Shown here in pieces: positions 16,124 through 26,710 of a stretch of DNA of 64,000 bases (positions within the stretch are counted from its first letter, which is position 1; each line of letters opens with the position of its first letter). The stretch comes from Actinoplanes octamycinicus (GTDB lineage Bacteria; Actinomycetota; Actinomycetes; Mycobacteriales; Micromonosporaceae), in the NCBI RefSeq assembly GCF_014205225.1, contig NZ_JACHNB010000001.1, positions 1,054,001 to 1,118,000 of the forward strand, written 5' to 3'. Made by a program: the position numbers and the translations under genes. Under the pieces are notes generated by a model, which was not told where the DNA came from, searched no databases, and saw nothing but the letters and a program-made list of their open reading frames with translations.

Positions 16124-18303
16124 CCCGGGTCCTGATCGTCAGCAACGGGGTGCCCGGCCGGCCCGGCGTGCTCACCGACGCGCTGCACCGGATGCGCGAG
16201 TCCGGCGCCCTGGTCACCCTGGTCTCCGGCGCGCCGGCCGAGAAGGTCGCGCTGCCCGGCGGCGGCGCGGCGGTGCACGCCCTGCGGCCCGCCAAGCAGC
16301 TGCCCCGGCCGGACAAGCGGGCGTACCCGGCGGCCGGCAAGGGGCGCAAGCTCTGGCTCCGGGCCCGGCACGACCACCGGCTGCGCGGCCTGGTCCGGGC
16401 CGCCGACGTGCTGGTCGCGCTGGACCAGCACGCGGTGCACACGGTCTGGCAGTTCGCCCGGCGCAACCGGGCCGCCGACGCGGTCTTCGGGCTCGCCCCG
16501 GCGCTGCGCGCGGTCGCCACCCGGGCCACCGAGCCGGGCCGGTACCGGCTGCGCCGGGTGCTGCGCGCCGGACCGTCGCCGGCGGTGGCCGCCGAGGCGC
16601 TCGGCGAGCGGGTGGACCGGCTGGTGGAGCGGGTCGCCCGCAAGGGCGCCGGCCGCCGGGTGCTGCGCGACCCGCGCGGCCGGCGGGCCTGGCGGCTGCT
16701 GCTCGGCGCGCCGCTGCTCGGCGACGAGCGCCGGCTGCGCTGGACCGAGCGGGTCGCCGGCCGGCTCGGGGAACTGGGCCTGCCGGGCGAGGCCGGCCTG
16801 GTCCGGGCTGCCGCCGCCCGGCGCGCCCGGCCCAGCGTGGCCACGGCGGACAGCCTGGAGGCGGCGGCGCAGGCCGAGTTCGCGGCCGGCCGGATCCCGG
16901 TGTTCCTGCGCGAGGCGGCGGCCGCCCAGTTGCACCTGGCTGACCGCGCGCTGGCCCGGGACGACCTGGCCGAGGCGACCCGGCGGTTCGCCAAGGTGAT
17001 CCCGTTGCTGTTCAACCGCGCGGTGCATTTCGACTCGCTGACGTCGCCGAGCGCGCGGGATCCGTACCGATATCTCGGCGATCTGCACGCCAGCGCGACC
17101 GGACAGGCCCTCGCCGCCCCGCGTGGCCGGCGGGTCCCGGCGGCCGCGCCGCCGGCCGGGCGGCCGCACCGGCTGCTCTTCGTCACGCACACCAACGTCT
17201 ACTTCCTCACCGAGATCATCGAGCGGTACCGGAACCGCCCGGACGTCGAGGTGCGGCACCTGGAGCTCACCGCGGACCCGGAGGTCACGCTGCTCGGCAA
17301 GCAGACCGGGCGGCTGATCCGGCACCAGCTCAGCGGCGCCTCGGACTACGGCGACGCGCTGCGCCAGGTGTTCGCGCCGGACCTGGCGTGGGCCGACACG
17401 GTCTTCGTCGACTGGTGTCTGGGGCACGCCGCGATGCTGGCCACCCTCGACCCCGGCACCGCCCGGGTGATCGTCCGGCTGCACAGCTACGAGGCGTTCA
17501 CCGTCTTCCCGCACCTGCTCGACCTGTCCCGGGTGGACGACCTGGTGTTCGTCTCCGAGCCGCTGCGCGAGTTCGCCACCGCGGCGGTTCCCCGGCTCCG
17601 CGGGCCCGGCGCCCCGCGCACCCCGGTGGTCACCAACGCGGCCCGGCTGGACCGCTACCGCCGGCCGAAGCCGGACGCCGCCCGGTTCACCCTCGGCCTG
17701 GTCGGGGTGGGCGCGATCGCCAAGGACCCGCGCTGGGCCTTCCAGGTGCTGCGCGAGCTGCGCCGGCACGACGAGCGGTACCGGCTGGTGCTGATCGGCA
17801 AGGACCTGGACGAGGGGCCGAACCCCACCTCGGCGGCCTACTTCGCCGACTACGCCGCGGACCTGGCCGACCTGGAGGGGCGGGGCCTGCTGCGCCGCAC
17901 CGGGCAGACCGACGACGTGCCGGGCGCGCTCACCGAGGTCGGCGTGGTGCTCAGCAGCTCGGTCCGGGAGAGCTTCCACCTCGGCCTGATCGAGGGCGCG
18001 GCCAGCGGGGCGGTGCCGGTGGTCCGGGACTGGCCGTTCTTCGCCGGGCAGCGGGCCGGCGCGCGGAGCATCTTCCCGGCCGGCTGGGTGGTCCGCGACC
18101 CGGCCGAGGCGGTCCGGCGGATCCTGGCCGGCACCGCCACCGCGGACGTCTGGCGGGCGGCCGGCGCGGCCGCCGCCGAGCACGCCCTGGCCACCTGGGA
18201 CTGGTCGGTGACCGCCGGGCAGTACGACGAGCTGATCCTGGGCGAGCGGCTCAGCCCCGGACCAGGGTCCGGCGCAGCCGGGCCGCCATCCGCCGCACGG
18301 TGA
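16120..18303 (+). CDS. Large glycosyltransferase with GT4-like C-terminal domain
   Basis: A 727-residue protein. The start ATG overlaps the preceding stop (ATGA). Residues 1 to about 330 are Arg/Ala-rich with an N-terminal TRVLIVSNGVPGRPGVL strand-loop; their function is not recognised. From about residue 345 a GT-B pattern follows: LLFVTHTNVYFLTEIIERY, then LGLVGVGAIAKDPRW, and near the end SSSVRESFHLGLIEGAASG, which corresponds to the EX7E donor loop. It converges with the next gene and their 3' ends overlap by 53 bases. Probably a polymer-modifying transferase; the N-terminal part could be a second, degenerate domain. Confidence 0.78.
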   Translation: MTRVLIVSNGVPGRPGVLTDALHRMRESGALVTLVSGAPAEKVALPGGGAAVHALRPAKQLPRPDKRAYPAAGKGRKLWLRARHDHRLRGLVRAADVLVALDQHAVHTVWQFARRNRAADAVFGLAPALRAVATRATEPGRYRLRRVLRAGPSPAVAAEALGERVDRLVERVARKGAGRRVLRDPRGRRAWRLLLGAPLLGDERRLRWTERVAGRLGELGLPGEAGLVRAAAARRARPSVATADSLEAAAQAEFAAGRIPVFLREAAAAQLHLADRALARDDLAEATRRFAKVIPLLFNRAVHFDSLTSPSARDPYRYLGDLHASATGQALAAPRGRRVPAAAPPAGRPHRLLFVTHTNVYFLTEIIERYRNRPDVEVRHLELTADPEVTLLGKQTGRLIRHQLSGASDYGDALRQVFAPDLAWADTVFVDWCLGHAAMLATLDPGTARVIVRLHSYEAFTVFPHLLDLSRVDDLVFVSEPLREFATAAVPRLRGPGAPRTPVVTNAARLDRYRRPKPDAARFTLGLVGVGAIAKDPRWAFQVLRELRRHDERYRLVLIGKDLDEGPNPTSAAYFADYAADLADLEGRGLLRRTGQTDDVPGALTEVGVVLSSSVRESFHLGLIEGAASGAVPVVRDWPFFAGQRAGARSIFPAGWVVRDPAEAVRRILAGTATADVWRAAGAAAAEHALATWDWSVTAGQYDELILGERLSPGPGSGAAGPPSAAR

Positions 18304-19792
18304 TCCGCCGGACCTCGACCCCGACCCGGCCGTCCGGCCCGCACACCACGCCGACCAGGAAGAGGCGTCCGCCGAGCCGGTGCAGCCGGCGCCCGGCCGC
18401 GGACACGTCGGAGGCGGTCACCGGATAGCGCCGGGCGCCCCGGCGGAAGGTGATGTCCCGGAACCGGCCGTGCGACTCGCCGCGCACCAGGTCGTCGACC
18501 GGGATCGCGGCGGCGGCCGTCGCCCGGCTCAGCTCGGCCGGCGCGCTCGGCCCGCGCCGCACCTGCACCGCCGGCGCCGGCTCGCCGTCCTGCCGCGGGA
18601 TCCAGGTGGGCCAGCGCAGCAGCAGCGCCGGGCGGCCGTCCGGGCAGCGGCCCCAGCCGAGCGTGGCCGGGCCGTCCTGCCGGTCCAGCGCGATCGCCTC
18701 GGCGGTGGCGTCGAACCACTCGTCCGGGAAGCCCCGGCCGGGCGCCCGGAAACCCGGGAACGCCACGTAGTAGCGGCCCCGGTCGGCGATCGCCGGACGC
18801 AGCCGGTGCTCGGCGTAGTGCCGGGCCAGCGCCAGCACGTCGTCGGCGGTGCCGTACTGGGCCACGCTGATCGCCGCCCGGTGCCGGACCGGCAGGTCGC
18901 GCCGGGCCGCCTCGGTCAGGTACGCGTCGGCCAGCTTGCGGACGCCCTGGTGGACGGTCTCCCGGTCGTCCGGGCCGGCGCTCAGGAACCGCTTGCCGAG
19001 CAGCTTGCCGACCTCCCAGGAGAAGTGCCGGACCAGCAGGTTGTGCCGGGCGCGCGGCTCGCTGACCAGGTCGGCGGCCCGGGCCAGCAGCAGTGTGGTG
19101 TCCTGCAGCAGCCGGACCGGCGGGGTCCGGAAGGTGATGTTGCTGGCGTCGGTGCGGCGCACCGCGTAGTAGAACTCGTAGCCGGTCCGGACCGCGATCC
19201 GCCGCGCGGCGAGCACCGCCCGGATCGTGAACGGCTGGTCCGAGCAGGACGCCATGTCCTCCGGGAAGCGGATCCGGTGCTCCTCGAGCAGCGCCCGGCG
19301 GAACAGCTTGGTGTTGGACAGCGCCCAGGCCAGCGGCGAGTCGGCCAGGGTGATCGCGTCCCGGTCGCCGGCCGCGAAGATCCGCTGGTCGACCTTGCGG
19401 CCGCCGGCCCCGACCAGCCGGCCGAGCACGATGTCGGCGCCGGTCTCGTCGGCCGCGCCGACCAGCCGTTCCAGCGCCTCCGGGCCGAGCCGGTCGTCGG
19501 CGCCGACGAAGAACACGTAGCGTCCGGTGGCCCGGTCCAGGGCCCGGTTGCTCGGGCCGGCCGGGCCGCCGGAGTTCGGCTGGCGCAGCACCAGCACGGT
19601 GTCCGGGTACCGGGCCGCCCAGGCGTCCAGCTCGGCGCCGCCGCCGTCGGTGGACCCGTCGTCGACCGCGATCACCTGCAGCCGGTCCGGCCCGATGGTC
19701 TGGCCGAGGATCGACTCCAGGCACTCGGTCAGGTAGGGCATCGTGTTGTAGACCGCGACCACGACGGTCACGTCCGGCACCGGCGCGGCCAC
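18251..19792 (-). CDS. Glycosyltransferase family 2 with C-terminal extension
   Basis: 513 residues. The N-terminal GT-A domain shows VTVVVAVYNTMPYLTECLES, VDDGSTDGGG and GADDR in the place of the usual DXD. The remaining 250 or so residues are predicted globular with a basic, beta-rich end that is not recognised. The GTG at 19792 shares a base with the stop of the upstream oxidoreductase gene (TAGTG), a typical re-initiation arrangement. An in-frame ATG at 19816 would overlap that gene by 25 bases. Its 3' end overlaps the convergent neighbour by 53 bases. Role: sugar addition in the same surface-polymer pathway. Confidence 0.83.
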   Translation of the reverse strand: MAAPVPDVTVVVAVYNTMPYLTECLESILGQTIGPDRLQVIAVDDGSTDGGGAELDAWAARYPDTVLVLRQPNSGGPAGPSNRALDRATGRYVFFVGADDRLGPEALERLVGAADETGADIVLGRLVGAGGRKVDQRIFAAGDRDAITLADSPLAWALSNTKLFRRALLEEHRIRFPEDMASCSDQPFTIRAVLAARRIAVRTGYEFYYAVRRTDASNITFRTPPVRLLQDTTLLLARAADLVSEPRARHNLLVRHFSWEVGKLLGKRFLSAGPDDRETVHQGVRKLADAYLTEAARRDLPVRHRAAISVAQYGTADDVLALARHYAEHRLRPAIADRGRYYVAFPGFRAPGRGFPDEWFDATAEAIALDRQDGPATLGWGRCPDGRPALLLRWPTWIPRQDGEPAPAVQVRRGPSAPAELSRATAAAAIPVDDLVRGESHGRFRDITFRRGARRYPVTASDVSAAGRRLHRLGGRLFLVGVVCGPDGRVGVEVRRITVRRMAARLRRTLVRG

Positions 19793-20850
19793 TAGCCGAC
19801 GGGTTCCGTGAGCCATTCCCGGGGCGACGGCGACCGGTGCCCCGGCGGGCCGACCGGCTCCCGGACGTCGATCGTGCCGCCCTCCCGGGCCGAGCGCAGC
19901 ACCGCCTCGGCCACCTCCACGGTCCGCATCGCCTGGCGCAGGGTGACCGTGTCCCGGGACTCGCCGCGCACCGCGTCCCGGAACCGTTCGTGCTCGACCA
20001 GCAGCGGTTCCCGCTTCGGGATGGCGTAGCGGACCATGTCGCCCTCCGCGACGCCCCGGAAGGTGCGCAGCGCCTCCCACTCGGTGCCGACCGCGCCGTT
20101 GGCGTAGAAGGTCAGATCGGCGGTCAGCGTGTCGGCCACGAAGCTGCCCCGCTCCCCGGTGATCACGGTGGACCGCTCCTTGAACGGGCTCAGCCAGTTG
20201 ACCAGGTGGTTGGCCATCAGGCCGCCCTCCAGCCCGGCCACCGCGGAGACCATGTCCTCGTGCGGGCGGCCGCTGCGGGACGCGGTCCGGGCGGAGACCT
20301 GCGCGTACGGCCGGCCGGTCACCCAGGCGGTCAGGTCGATGTCGTGGGTGGCCAGGTCCATCACCACGCCCACGTCGGCGATCCGGCCCGGGAACGGTCC
20401 CTGCCGCCGGGTGACGATCTGGTAGATCTCGCCCAGCTCGCCGGCTTCGAGGCGGGCCCGCAGGCTCTGCAGCGCCGGGTTGTAGCGCTCGATGTGCCCG
20501 ACCGCGCCGATCAGGCCCCGGCTCGCGAACGCGTCGACCAGCCGCCGGGCGCCGGCCACCGTGGGCGCCAGCGGCTTCTCGATCATGGTGTGCACGCCGG
20601 CCTCGGCCAGCCGCAGCCCGATCGGCTCGTGCAGCGCGGTCGGCGAGGCCAGCACCGCGTAGTCGAGGCGCAGCGCCAGCAGCTCGTCCAGGTCGCGGAC
20701 CACCGGCACGCCGGCCGGCGCGATCACTCCGGGCGCCGGGTCGAGGACGCCGACCAGCTCGACGCCGGCCAGCCCGGTCAGCACCCGGGCGTGGTTGCGG
20801 CCCATCGCGCCCAGCCCGATCAGGCCGGCCCGCAGCGTCGCCCGGCTCAT
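19792..20850 (-). CDS. Gfo/Idh/MocA family oxidoreductase
   Basis: A 352-residue NAD(P)-dependent sugar oxidoreductase. It has an N-terminal Rossmann loop GLIGLGAMGRNHARVL, the EKP motif (IEKPLAP) that holds the catalytic Lys, and the DLATHDIDL segment with the active-site His/Asp region of WbpB/WlbA-like enzymes. In that family the enzyme oxidises the 3-hydroxyl of a UDP-N-acetyl-uronic acid, giving the 3-keto substrate of a partner aminotransferase. The next gene upstream is exactly such an aminotransferase, overlapping by ATGA. The assignment to UDP-GlcNAc uronic acid is inference from this pairing. Confidence 0.88.
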   Translation of the reverse strand: MSRATLRAGLIGLGAMGRNHARVLTGLAGVELVGVLDPAPGVIAPAGVPVVRDLDELLALRLDYAVLASPTALHEPIGLRLAEAGVHTMIEKPLAPTVAGARRLVDAFASRGLIGAVGHIERYNPALQSLRARLEAGELGEIYQIVTRRQGPFPGRIADVGVVMDLATHDIDLTAWVTGRPYAQVSARTASRSGRPHEDMVSAVAGLEGGLMANHLVNWLSPFKERSTVITGERGSFVADTLTADLTFYANGAVGTEWEALRTFRGVAEGDMVRYAIPKREPLLVEHERFRDAVRGESRDTVTLRQAMRTVEVAEAVLRSAREGGTIDVREPVGPPGHRSPSPREWLTEPVG

Positions 20851-21929
20851 GCCGGCACCGCGGCGGTGGTCACGGCCTCGACGATCCGCTCCAGCTCGGC
20901 GCCGGTCAGGGTGGGGAAGACCGGCAGGGACAGCACTTCGGCGGCCGCCCGATCGGTCTCCGGCAGGTGGTCCTTCCCGTTTTCGTACGGCCGCAGCCGG
21001 TGGATCGGCGTCGGGTAGTACACCGCACTGCCCACCCCACGCTCGGCGAGTGCCGCCTGCAACGCGTCCCGGCCGGCCGGCACCCGTACCGTGTACTGGT
21101 GGTAGACGTGCCGCGCGCCGGGCGCCACCGGCGGGGTGAGCACCCCGGTCAGGTGCCGGTCCAGGTAGGCCGCGTTGGCCCGGCGGCGCTCGGTCCACTC
21201 GGCGAGCCGGCCCAGCTGCACCCGCCCGATCGCCGCGGCCACGTCGGTGAGCCGCATGTTCGCGCCCACGATCTCGTTCTGGTACCGCTGCTCCATCCCC
21301 TGGTTGCGCAGCAGGCGCAGCCGCCGGGCCAGGTCCGGGTCGGCGGTGGTGATCATGCCGCCTTCCAGCGAGTGCATGTTCTTGGTCGGATAGAAGCTGA
21401 AACAGCCGGCCACCCCGAACGCGCCGGCCGGGACGCCGTGCAGCGCGGCGGCGTGCGCCTGGGCGGCGTCCTCCACCACGGCCAGGCCGTGCCGGTCGGC
21501 GAGCGGCATGATCCGGTCCATCGCGGCCGGGTGGCCGTAGAGGTGGACCGGCATGATCGCGACCGTGCGCGGGGTGATCGCCGCGGCCACCGCGGCCGGG
21601 TCCAGGCCGAACGAGCCGGGCTCGATGTCCGCGAAGACCGGGGTGGCGCCGGCCAGCCGGACCGCGTTGGCGGTGGCGGCGAACGAGAACGACGGGACGA
21701 TCACCTCGTCGCCCGGCTTCAGGCCGAGCCCCAGCAGGGTCAGCTGCAGCGCGGAGGTGCCCGAGTTGACGGCGACGCAGTGCCGGCCGGCGACCAGCGC
21801 GGAGAACTCCTCCTCGAACGCGGCGACCTCCGGCCCCTGCACGACCAGACCGCTGCTCAGCACCCGGACCGCGGCGGCGATCTCGTCCGGCCCGATCACC
21901 GGACGGGCCGATGGAATGGACGCCGTCAT
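20847..21929 (-). CDS. DegT/DnrJ/EryC1/StrS family PLP-dependent sugar aminotransferase
   Basis: A 360-residue PLP enzyme that converts a keto nucleotide sugar to the amino sugar with glutamate as donor. Visible are NSGTSALQLTLLGLGLKPGD (cofactor phosphate loop), VEDAAQAHAA (the Asp that contacts the pyridine nitrogen) and SFYPTKNM with the Schiff-base Lys. The ATG at 21929 is chosen because GGGAG lies six bases upstream; the longer frame from 21986 lacks a site. It is first gene of the operon with the oxidoreductase and the GT2 enzyme, matching the WbpE step after WbpB. Confidence 0.9.
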   Translation of the reverse strand: MTASIPSARPVIGPDEIAAAVRVLSSGLVVQGPEVAAFEEEFSALVAGRHCVAVNSGTSALQLTLLGLGLKPGDEVIVPSFSFAATANAVRLAGATPVFADIEPGSFGLDPAAVAAAITPRTVAIMPVHLYGHPAAMDRIMPLADRHGLAVVEDAAQAHAAALHGVPAGAFGVAGCFSFYPTKNMHSLEGGMITTADPDLARRLRLLRNQGMEQRYQNEIVGANMRLTDVAAAIGRVQLGRLAEWTERRRANAAYLDRHLTGVLTPPVAPGARHVYHQYTVRVPAGRDALQAALAERGVGSAVYYPTPIHRLRPYENGKDHLPETDRAAAEVLSLPVFPTLTGAELERIVEAVTTAAVPA

Positions 21930-22085
21930 CTGCGCTCCCTCACCACAGGCAGGCGGGGTCGGCCCCGCGAGTGACGGGGCGATCACCTGCTGTTACCTGG
22001 GGGTGGCGCGAGTCACGTTACAGCACCGAACGGCGCATTTTGGCTAATGTGCGTCGCGATCACCACATGTCGACGGGAGATGCGC

Positions 22086-22571
22086 ATGCGGGCGGTACTC
22101 GCCACGCTGGGATACGTTTTGTCGCCCGATTCCTCGCGGGTCCTGATGATCCGCCGGGACACCCGGCCGGACGACATCCACTTCGGCTACTACAACGGCC
22201 TCGGCGGAAAGCTCGAACCGGACGAGGACGTGGCGTCCGGGATGCGCCGGGAGATCGCCGAGGAGGCCGGGCTGGAGTGCGGCAGGCTGGATTTCGCCGG
22301 CACCGTGTCGTGGCCCGGATTCGGGCGGGACGGGGAGAACTGGTTCGGTTTCCTCTACCGGATCCCGGAGTGGAGCGGCACGCCGAGAACGGCGAACGAC
22401 GAGGGCTCGCTGCACTGGGTGGACCGGGCCGATCTGCTCGCCGGGAGACTGCCGATGTGGGAGTCGGACCGGCACTTCCTGCCGTTGGTGTTCGCCGACT
22501 CCCCCACCGTCTTCCACGGCGTGATGCCGTTCCGGGCCGGTCGGGCGGTGTCCTGGTCCTACACCGTCTGA
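22086..22571 (+). CDS. NUDIX hydrolase (8-oxo-dGTP diphosphatase-like)
   Basis: 161 residues. The Nudix box is clear: G-G-K-L-E-P-D-E, then REIAEEAGL, matching GX5EX7REUXEEXGU. Family members hydrolyse nucleoside diphosphates linked to another moiety. The N-terminal LATLGYVLSPDSSRVLMIRR and the GKLE start of the box resemble MTH1/MutT-type enzymes, so sanitising oxidised dGTP is plausible but unproven. The ATG at 22086 is preferred over 22080 and 22047 because GGGAG is spaced six bases from it. A TAATGT hexamer at 22044 may be the -10. It converges with upp with 30 bases between stops and no obvious hairpin. Confidence 0.88.
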   Translation: MRAVLATLGYVLSPDSSRVLMIRRDTRPDDIHFGYYNGLGGKLEPDEDVASGMRREIAEEAGLECGRLDFAGTVSWPGFGRDGENWFGFLYRIPEWSGTPRTANDEGSLHWVDRADLLAGRLPMWESDRHFLPLVFADSPTVFHGVMPFRAGRAVSWSYTV

Positions 22572-22601
22572 CCGGCGCGCACGGCGTACCGGAAAGGGGT
22601 C

Positions 22602-23234
22602 TCAGAAGCGGCGCATGCCGCCGAACTGGCGGTCGCCGGCGTCACCCAGGCCGGGCACGATGTAGGCCTTCTCGTTGAGGCCCTCGTCGATCGAGGCGGT
22701 GATCAGGCGCAGCGGGAGGCCGGAGTCCTTCAGCCGCTCGACGCCCTCCGGGGCGGCCAGCACGCAGCAGACGATGATGTCGGTGCAGCCCCGGTCGGCG
22801 AGCAGCCGGCAGCAGTGGATCAGCGAGCCACCGGTGGCCAGCATCGGGTCGAGGACCAGCACCGGCTGGCCGGAGAGGTCGGCCGGCAGCGACTCCATGT
22901 AGGCGCGCGGCTCGTGCGTCTCCTCGTCGCGGGCCAGGCCGACGAAGCCCATCGACGACTCCGGGAGCAGCGCCAGCGCGGCGTCGGCCATCCCCAGCCC
23001 GGCGCGCAGCACCGGCACGATCAGCGGCGGGTTGGCCAGCCGGGTGCCCTCGGTGGGCGCGACCGGGGTCTCGATCGGGAACTTCTCGATCGCGAAGAGG
23101 CGGGCCGCCTCGTAGACCACCATCGTGGTCAGCTCGTGCAGGGAGGCGCGGAAGACACCGGACTCGGTCTCGGTCCGGCGCATCGCGGTGAGCCGCGTCT
23201 GGGCCAGCGGGTGATCTACGACAAGGACGTCCAC
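22602..23234 (-). CDS. upp: Uracil phosphoribosyltransferase
   Basis: A 210-residue enzyme that makes UMP from uracil and PRPP in pyrimidine salvage. It has the [10 protein letters not shown] segment, the PRPP-binding loop [13 protein letters not shown] and the C-terminal uracil-binding [11 protein letters not shown]. The GTG at 23234 gives the N-terminus [10 protein letters not shown], which matches the family length and start. An upstream GTG at 23255 would add seven residues but no ribosome site supports it. It is divergent from deoC, so both salvage genes share a 60-base promoter region. Confidence 0.95.
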   Translation of the reverse strand: MDVLVVDHPLAQTRLTAMRRTETESGVFRASLHELTTMVVYEAARLFAIEKFPIETPVAPTEGTRLANPPLIVPVLRAGLGMADAALALLPESSMGFVGLARDEETHEPRAYMESLPADLSGQPVLVLDPMLATGGSLIHCCRLLADRGCTDIIVCCVLAAPEGVERLKDSGLPLRLITASIDEGLNEKAYIVPGLGDAGDRQFGGMRRF

Positions 23235-23281
23235 GGGGCTCAACCTACCGTTCACCCAAGATCAACTGATACCAGCCTGCT

Positions 23282-23287
23282 TAGAAT
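23282..23287 (+). promoter_or_regulatory. Predicted -10 of a leaderless promoter for deoC
   Basis: TAGAAT lies seven bases before the deoC ATG at 23295. There is no Shine-Dalgarno site, which points to transcription starting at the start codon. The -35 region is weak. Confidence 0.5.
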
Positions 23288-23294
23288 CGTTCTC

Positions 23295-24224
23295 ATGACT
23301 GCGACAGCGCCCATCGGGCTGTCCGATCTCCGCTCCTACCTGCACGGCCTCCCCGGGGTCGACAAGGTGGGCGTCGAGGCAAGGGCGGCCGCGCTCGGCA
23401 CCCGATCGGTGAAGACGAGCAGCAAGGCGAAAGCGATCGACCTGGCGATCCGGATGGTCGATCTCACCACCCTCGAGGGCGCCGACACGCCCGGCAAGGT
23501 GCGCGCCCTGTGCGCGAAGGGGCGCCGGCCCGACCCGGCCGACCCCAGTTGCCCGCCGGTCGCCGCGATCTGCGTCTATCCGGCCATGGTGCCGGTGGCC
23601 GCGGCCGCGCTGGCCGGCTCCGGCGTGCACCTGGCCAGCGTGGCTACCGCGTTCCCGTCCGGCCAGGCCCCGCTGGAGGTGAAACTGGCCGACACCCGGG
23701 CCGCGGTCGCCGCCGGCGCCGACGAGGTGGACATGGTGATCAGCCGCGGCGCGTTCCTGGCCGGCGACTACGCCAAGGTGTTCGACGAGATCGTCGCGGT
23801 CAAGGAGGCGTGTGGCGGCGCGCACCTCAAGGTGATCCTGGAGACCGGCGAGCTGGCCACCTACGACAACGTGCGGCGCGCCTCCTGGCTGGCGATGCTG
23901 GCCGGCGCCGACTTCATCAAGACCTCCACCGGCAAGGTCACGGTGAACGCCACGCTGCCGATCACGCTGGTCATGCTGGAGGCGGTCCGCGACTTCCGGG
24001 CGTCGCACGGCCGGCAGGTGGGGGTCAAACCGGCCGGCGGGATCAAGAACACCAAGGACGCGATCAAGTACCTGGTGCTGATCAACGAGACGGTCGGCGA
24101 TGACTGGCTGAGCCCGGACTGGTTCCGGTTCGGCGCGTCCTCGCTGCTCAACGACCTGCTGATGCAGCGCACCAAGCTGACCACCGGCCATTACTCCGGT
24201 CCCGACTACTTCACCCTGGACTGA
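23295..24224 (+). CDS. deoC: Deoxyribose-phosphate aldolase
   Basis: A 309-residue class I aldolase that splits 2-deoxyribose 5-phosphate into glyceraldehyde 3-phosphate and acetaldehyde. The barrel motifs are present: DEVDMVI, LKVILETGEL, the Schiff-base Lys in DFIKTSTGK, and GVKPAGGIK with the second essential Lys. Length fits the longer actinobacterial/eukaryotic type rather than the shorter E. coli type. An aldehyde dehydrogenase follows at once on the same strand and would oxidise the acetaldehyde. With deoA and cdd at 39-41 kb it completes deoxynucleoside breakdown. Confidence 0.95.
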   Translation: MTATAPIGLSDLRSYLHGLPGVDKVGVEARAAALGTRSVKTSSKAKAIDLAIRMVDLTTLEGADTPGKVRALCAKGRRPDPADPSCPPVAAICVYPAMVPVAAAALAGSGVHLASVATAFPSGQAPLEVKLADTRAAVAAGADEVDMVISRGAFLAGDYAKVFDEIVAVKEACGGAHLKVILETGELATYDNVRRASWLAMLAGADFIKTSTGKVTVNATLPITLVMLEAVRDFRASHGRQVGVKPAGGIKNTKDAIKYLVLINETVGDDWLSPDWFRFGASSLLNDLLMQRTKLTTGHYSGPDYFTLD

Positions 24225-24231
24225 GGACTGT

Positions 24232-24333
24232 GCCCGCCCAGGCGGCTCCGCCGCACGTCAAAAGCGGAAAGTCGTGGTGGAAGCCCGCCCAGGCGGCTGC
24301 GCCGCACGTCAAAAGCAGAAATTCGTGGTGAAA
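24232..24333 (+). repeat. 51-bp tandem duplication between deoC and the aldehyde dehydrogenase gene
   Basis: Two units, 24232-24282 and 24283-24333, differ at four positions. Each starts GCCCGCCCAGGCGGCT, continues CGCCGCACGTCAAAAG and ends GTCGTGGTGG or its variant. The second copy abuts the ATG at 24334. Within each unit GCGGC and GCCGC can pair into a short hairpin. No clear ribosome site other than the GTGGTGAAA context is seen, so the repeat may affect initiation. Confidence 0.85.
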
Positions 24334-25750
<1,417 letters not shown>

Positions 25751-25758
<8 letters not shown>

Positions 25759-26596
25759 GACATCGAAAGCGGTGGCCGGCGCGGAACCCGTGCGCCTGGC
25801 CGTCCGCAAGACCTACAAGCTCTACATCGGCGGCAAGTTCCCGCGCAGCGAGTCAGGACGGACCTACGTGGCAGACGGCGACAACGTGGCCCTCGCCTCG
25901 CGCAAGGACGCCCGTGACGCGGTGGTCGCGGCCCGGGCGGCACAGGGCGGCTGGGCCGGCGCCACGGCGTACAACCGCGGCCAGGTGCTCTACCGGGTGG
26001 CCGAGATGGTGGAGGCGCGCCGGGCCGAGTTCACCGCGCTGGGCGTCCCCGGCGCCGAGCTGGACGTCGCGGTGGACCGCTGGGTCTGGTACGCCGGCTG
26101 GTCCGACAAGATCGCCCAGGTGGCCGGCGGGGCGAACCCGGTGGCCGGCCCGTTCTTCAACATCTCCGCGCCGGAGCCGACCGGCGTGGTCGCGGTCGTC
26201 GCCCCGGCCGGCCTGCTCGGGCTGGTCAGCGTGATCGCCCCGGCGATCGTCACCGGCAACACCGCGGTGGTGCTGGCCGCCGACCCGCAGATCGCGATCA
26301 CCCTGGCCGAGGTCTTCGCCACCTCGGACGTGCCGGGCGGCGTGGTGAACATCCTCACCGGGCGCTACGCCGAGACCGCGCCCTGGCTGGCCGCGCACGC
26401 CGACGTGAACGCCCTGGACCTGACCGGGGTGGAGCACCCGGACCTGGCCGCCGAGCTGGAGCGGGCCGCGGCCGGCACGCTGAAGCGGGTGATCCGGCCG
26501 GCCACCGGTCCGGTGGATTTCACCGCCGACCCCGGTCTGAAACCGATGACCGCGCTGTTGGAGACCAAGACGGTCTGGCACCCGAAGGGTTATTAG
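25751..26596 (+). CDS. Truncated aldehyde dehydrogenase-like protein, predicted non-catalytic
   Basis: 281 residues, just over half an ALDH. It aligns with the N-terminal part and cofactor domain of its upstream neighbour: KLYIGGKFPRSESGRTY, WVWYAGWSDKIAQVAGG and VTGNTAVVLAADPQ in the place of VTGNTVVLKPAE. The PWNF Asn is replaced by PAGLLG and the cofactor Lys by Ala. The sequence stops before any ELGGK Glu or catalytic Cys. The start is a TTG at 25751 with a perfect GGAGG six bases upstream, overlapping the preceding stop. Tight coupling suggests a regulatory or structural subunit of the active ALDH. It does not look like a recent frameshift, because the end (HPKGY) is clean. Confidence 0.82.
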
Positions 26597-26710
26597 GCCC
26601 GCGCTGAGGAAAGTGGAGGGGACGGGGCCGCTGTCACACAGCGTTGCGGACTAGGGTATGTGCCCGTAGTCACCCGTCCGCCCACCCTCAGATCAACCCG
26701 GAGGTCAACC

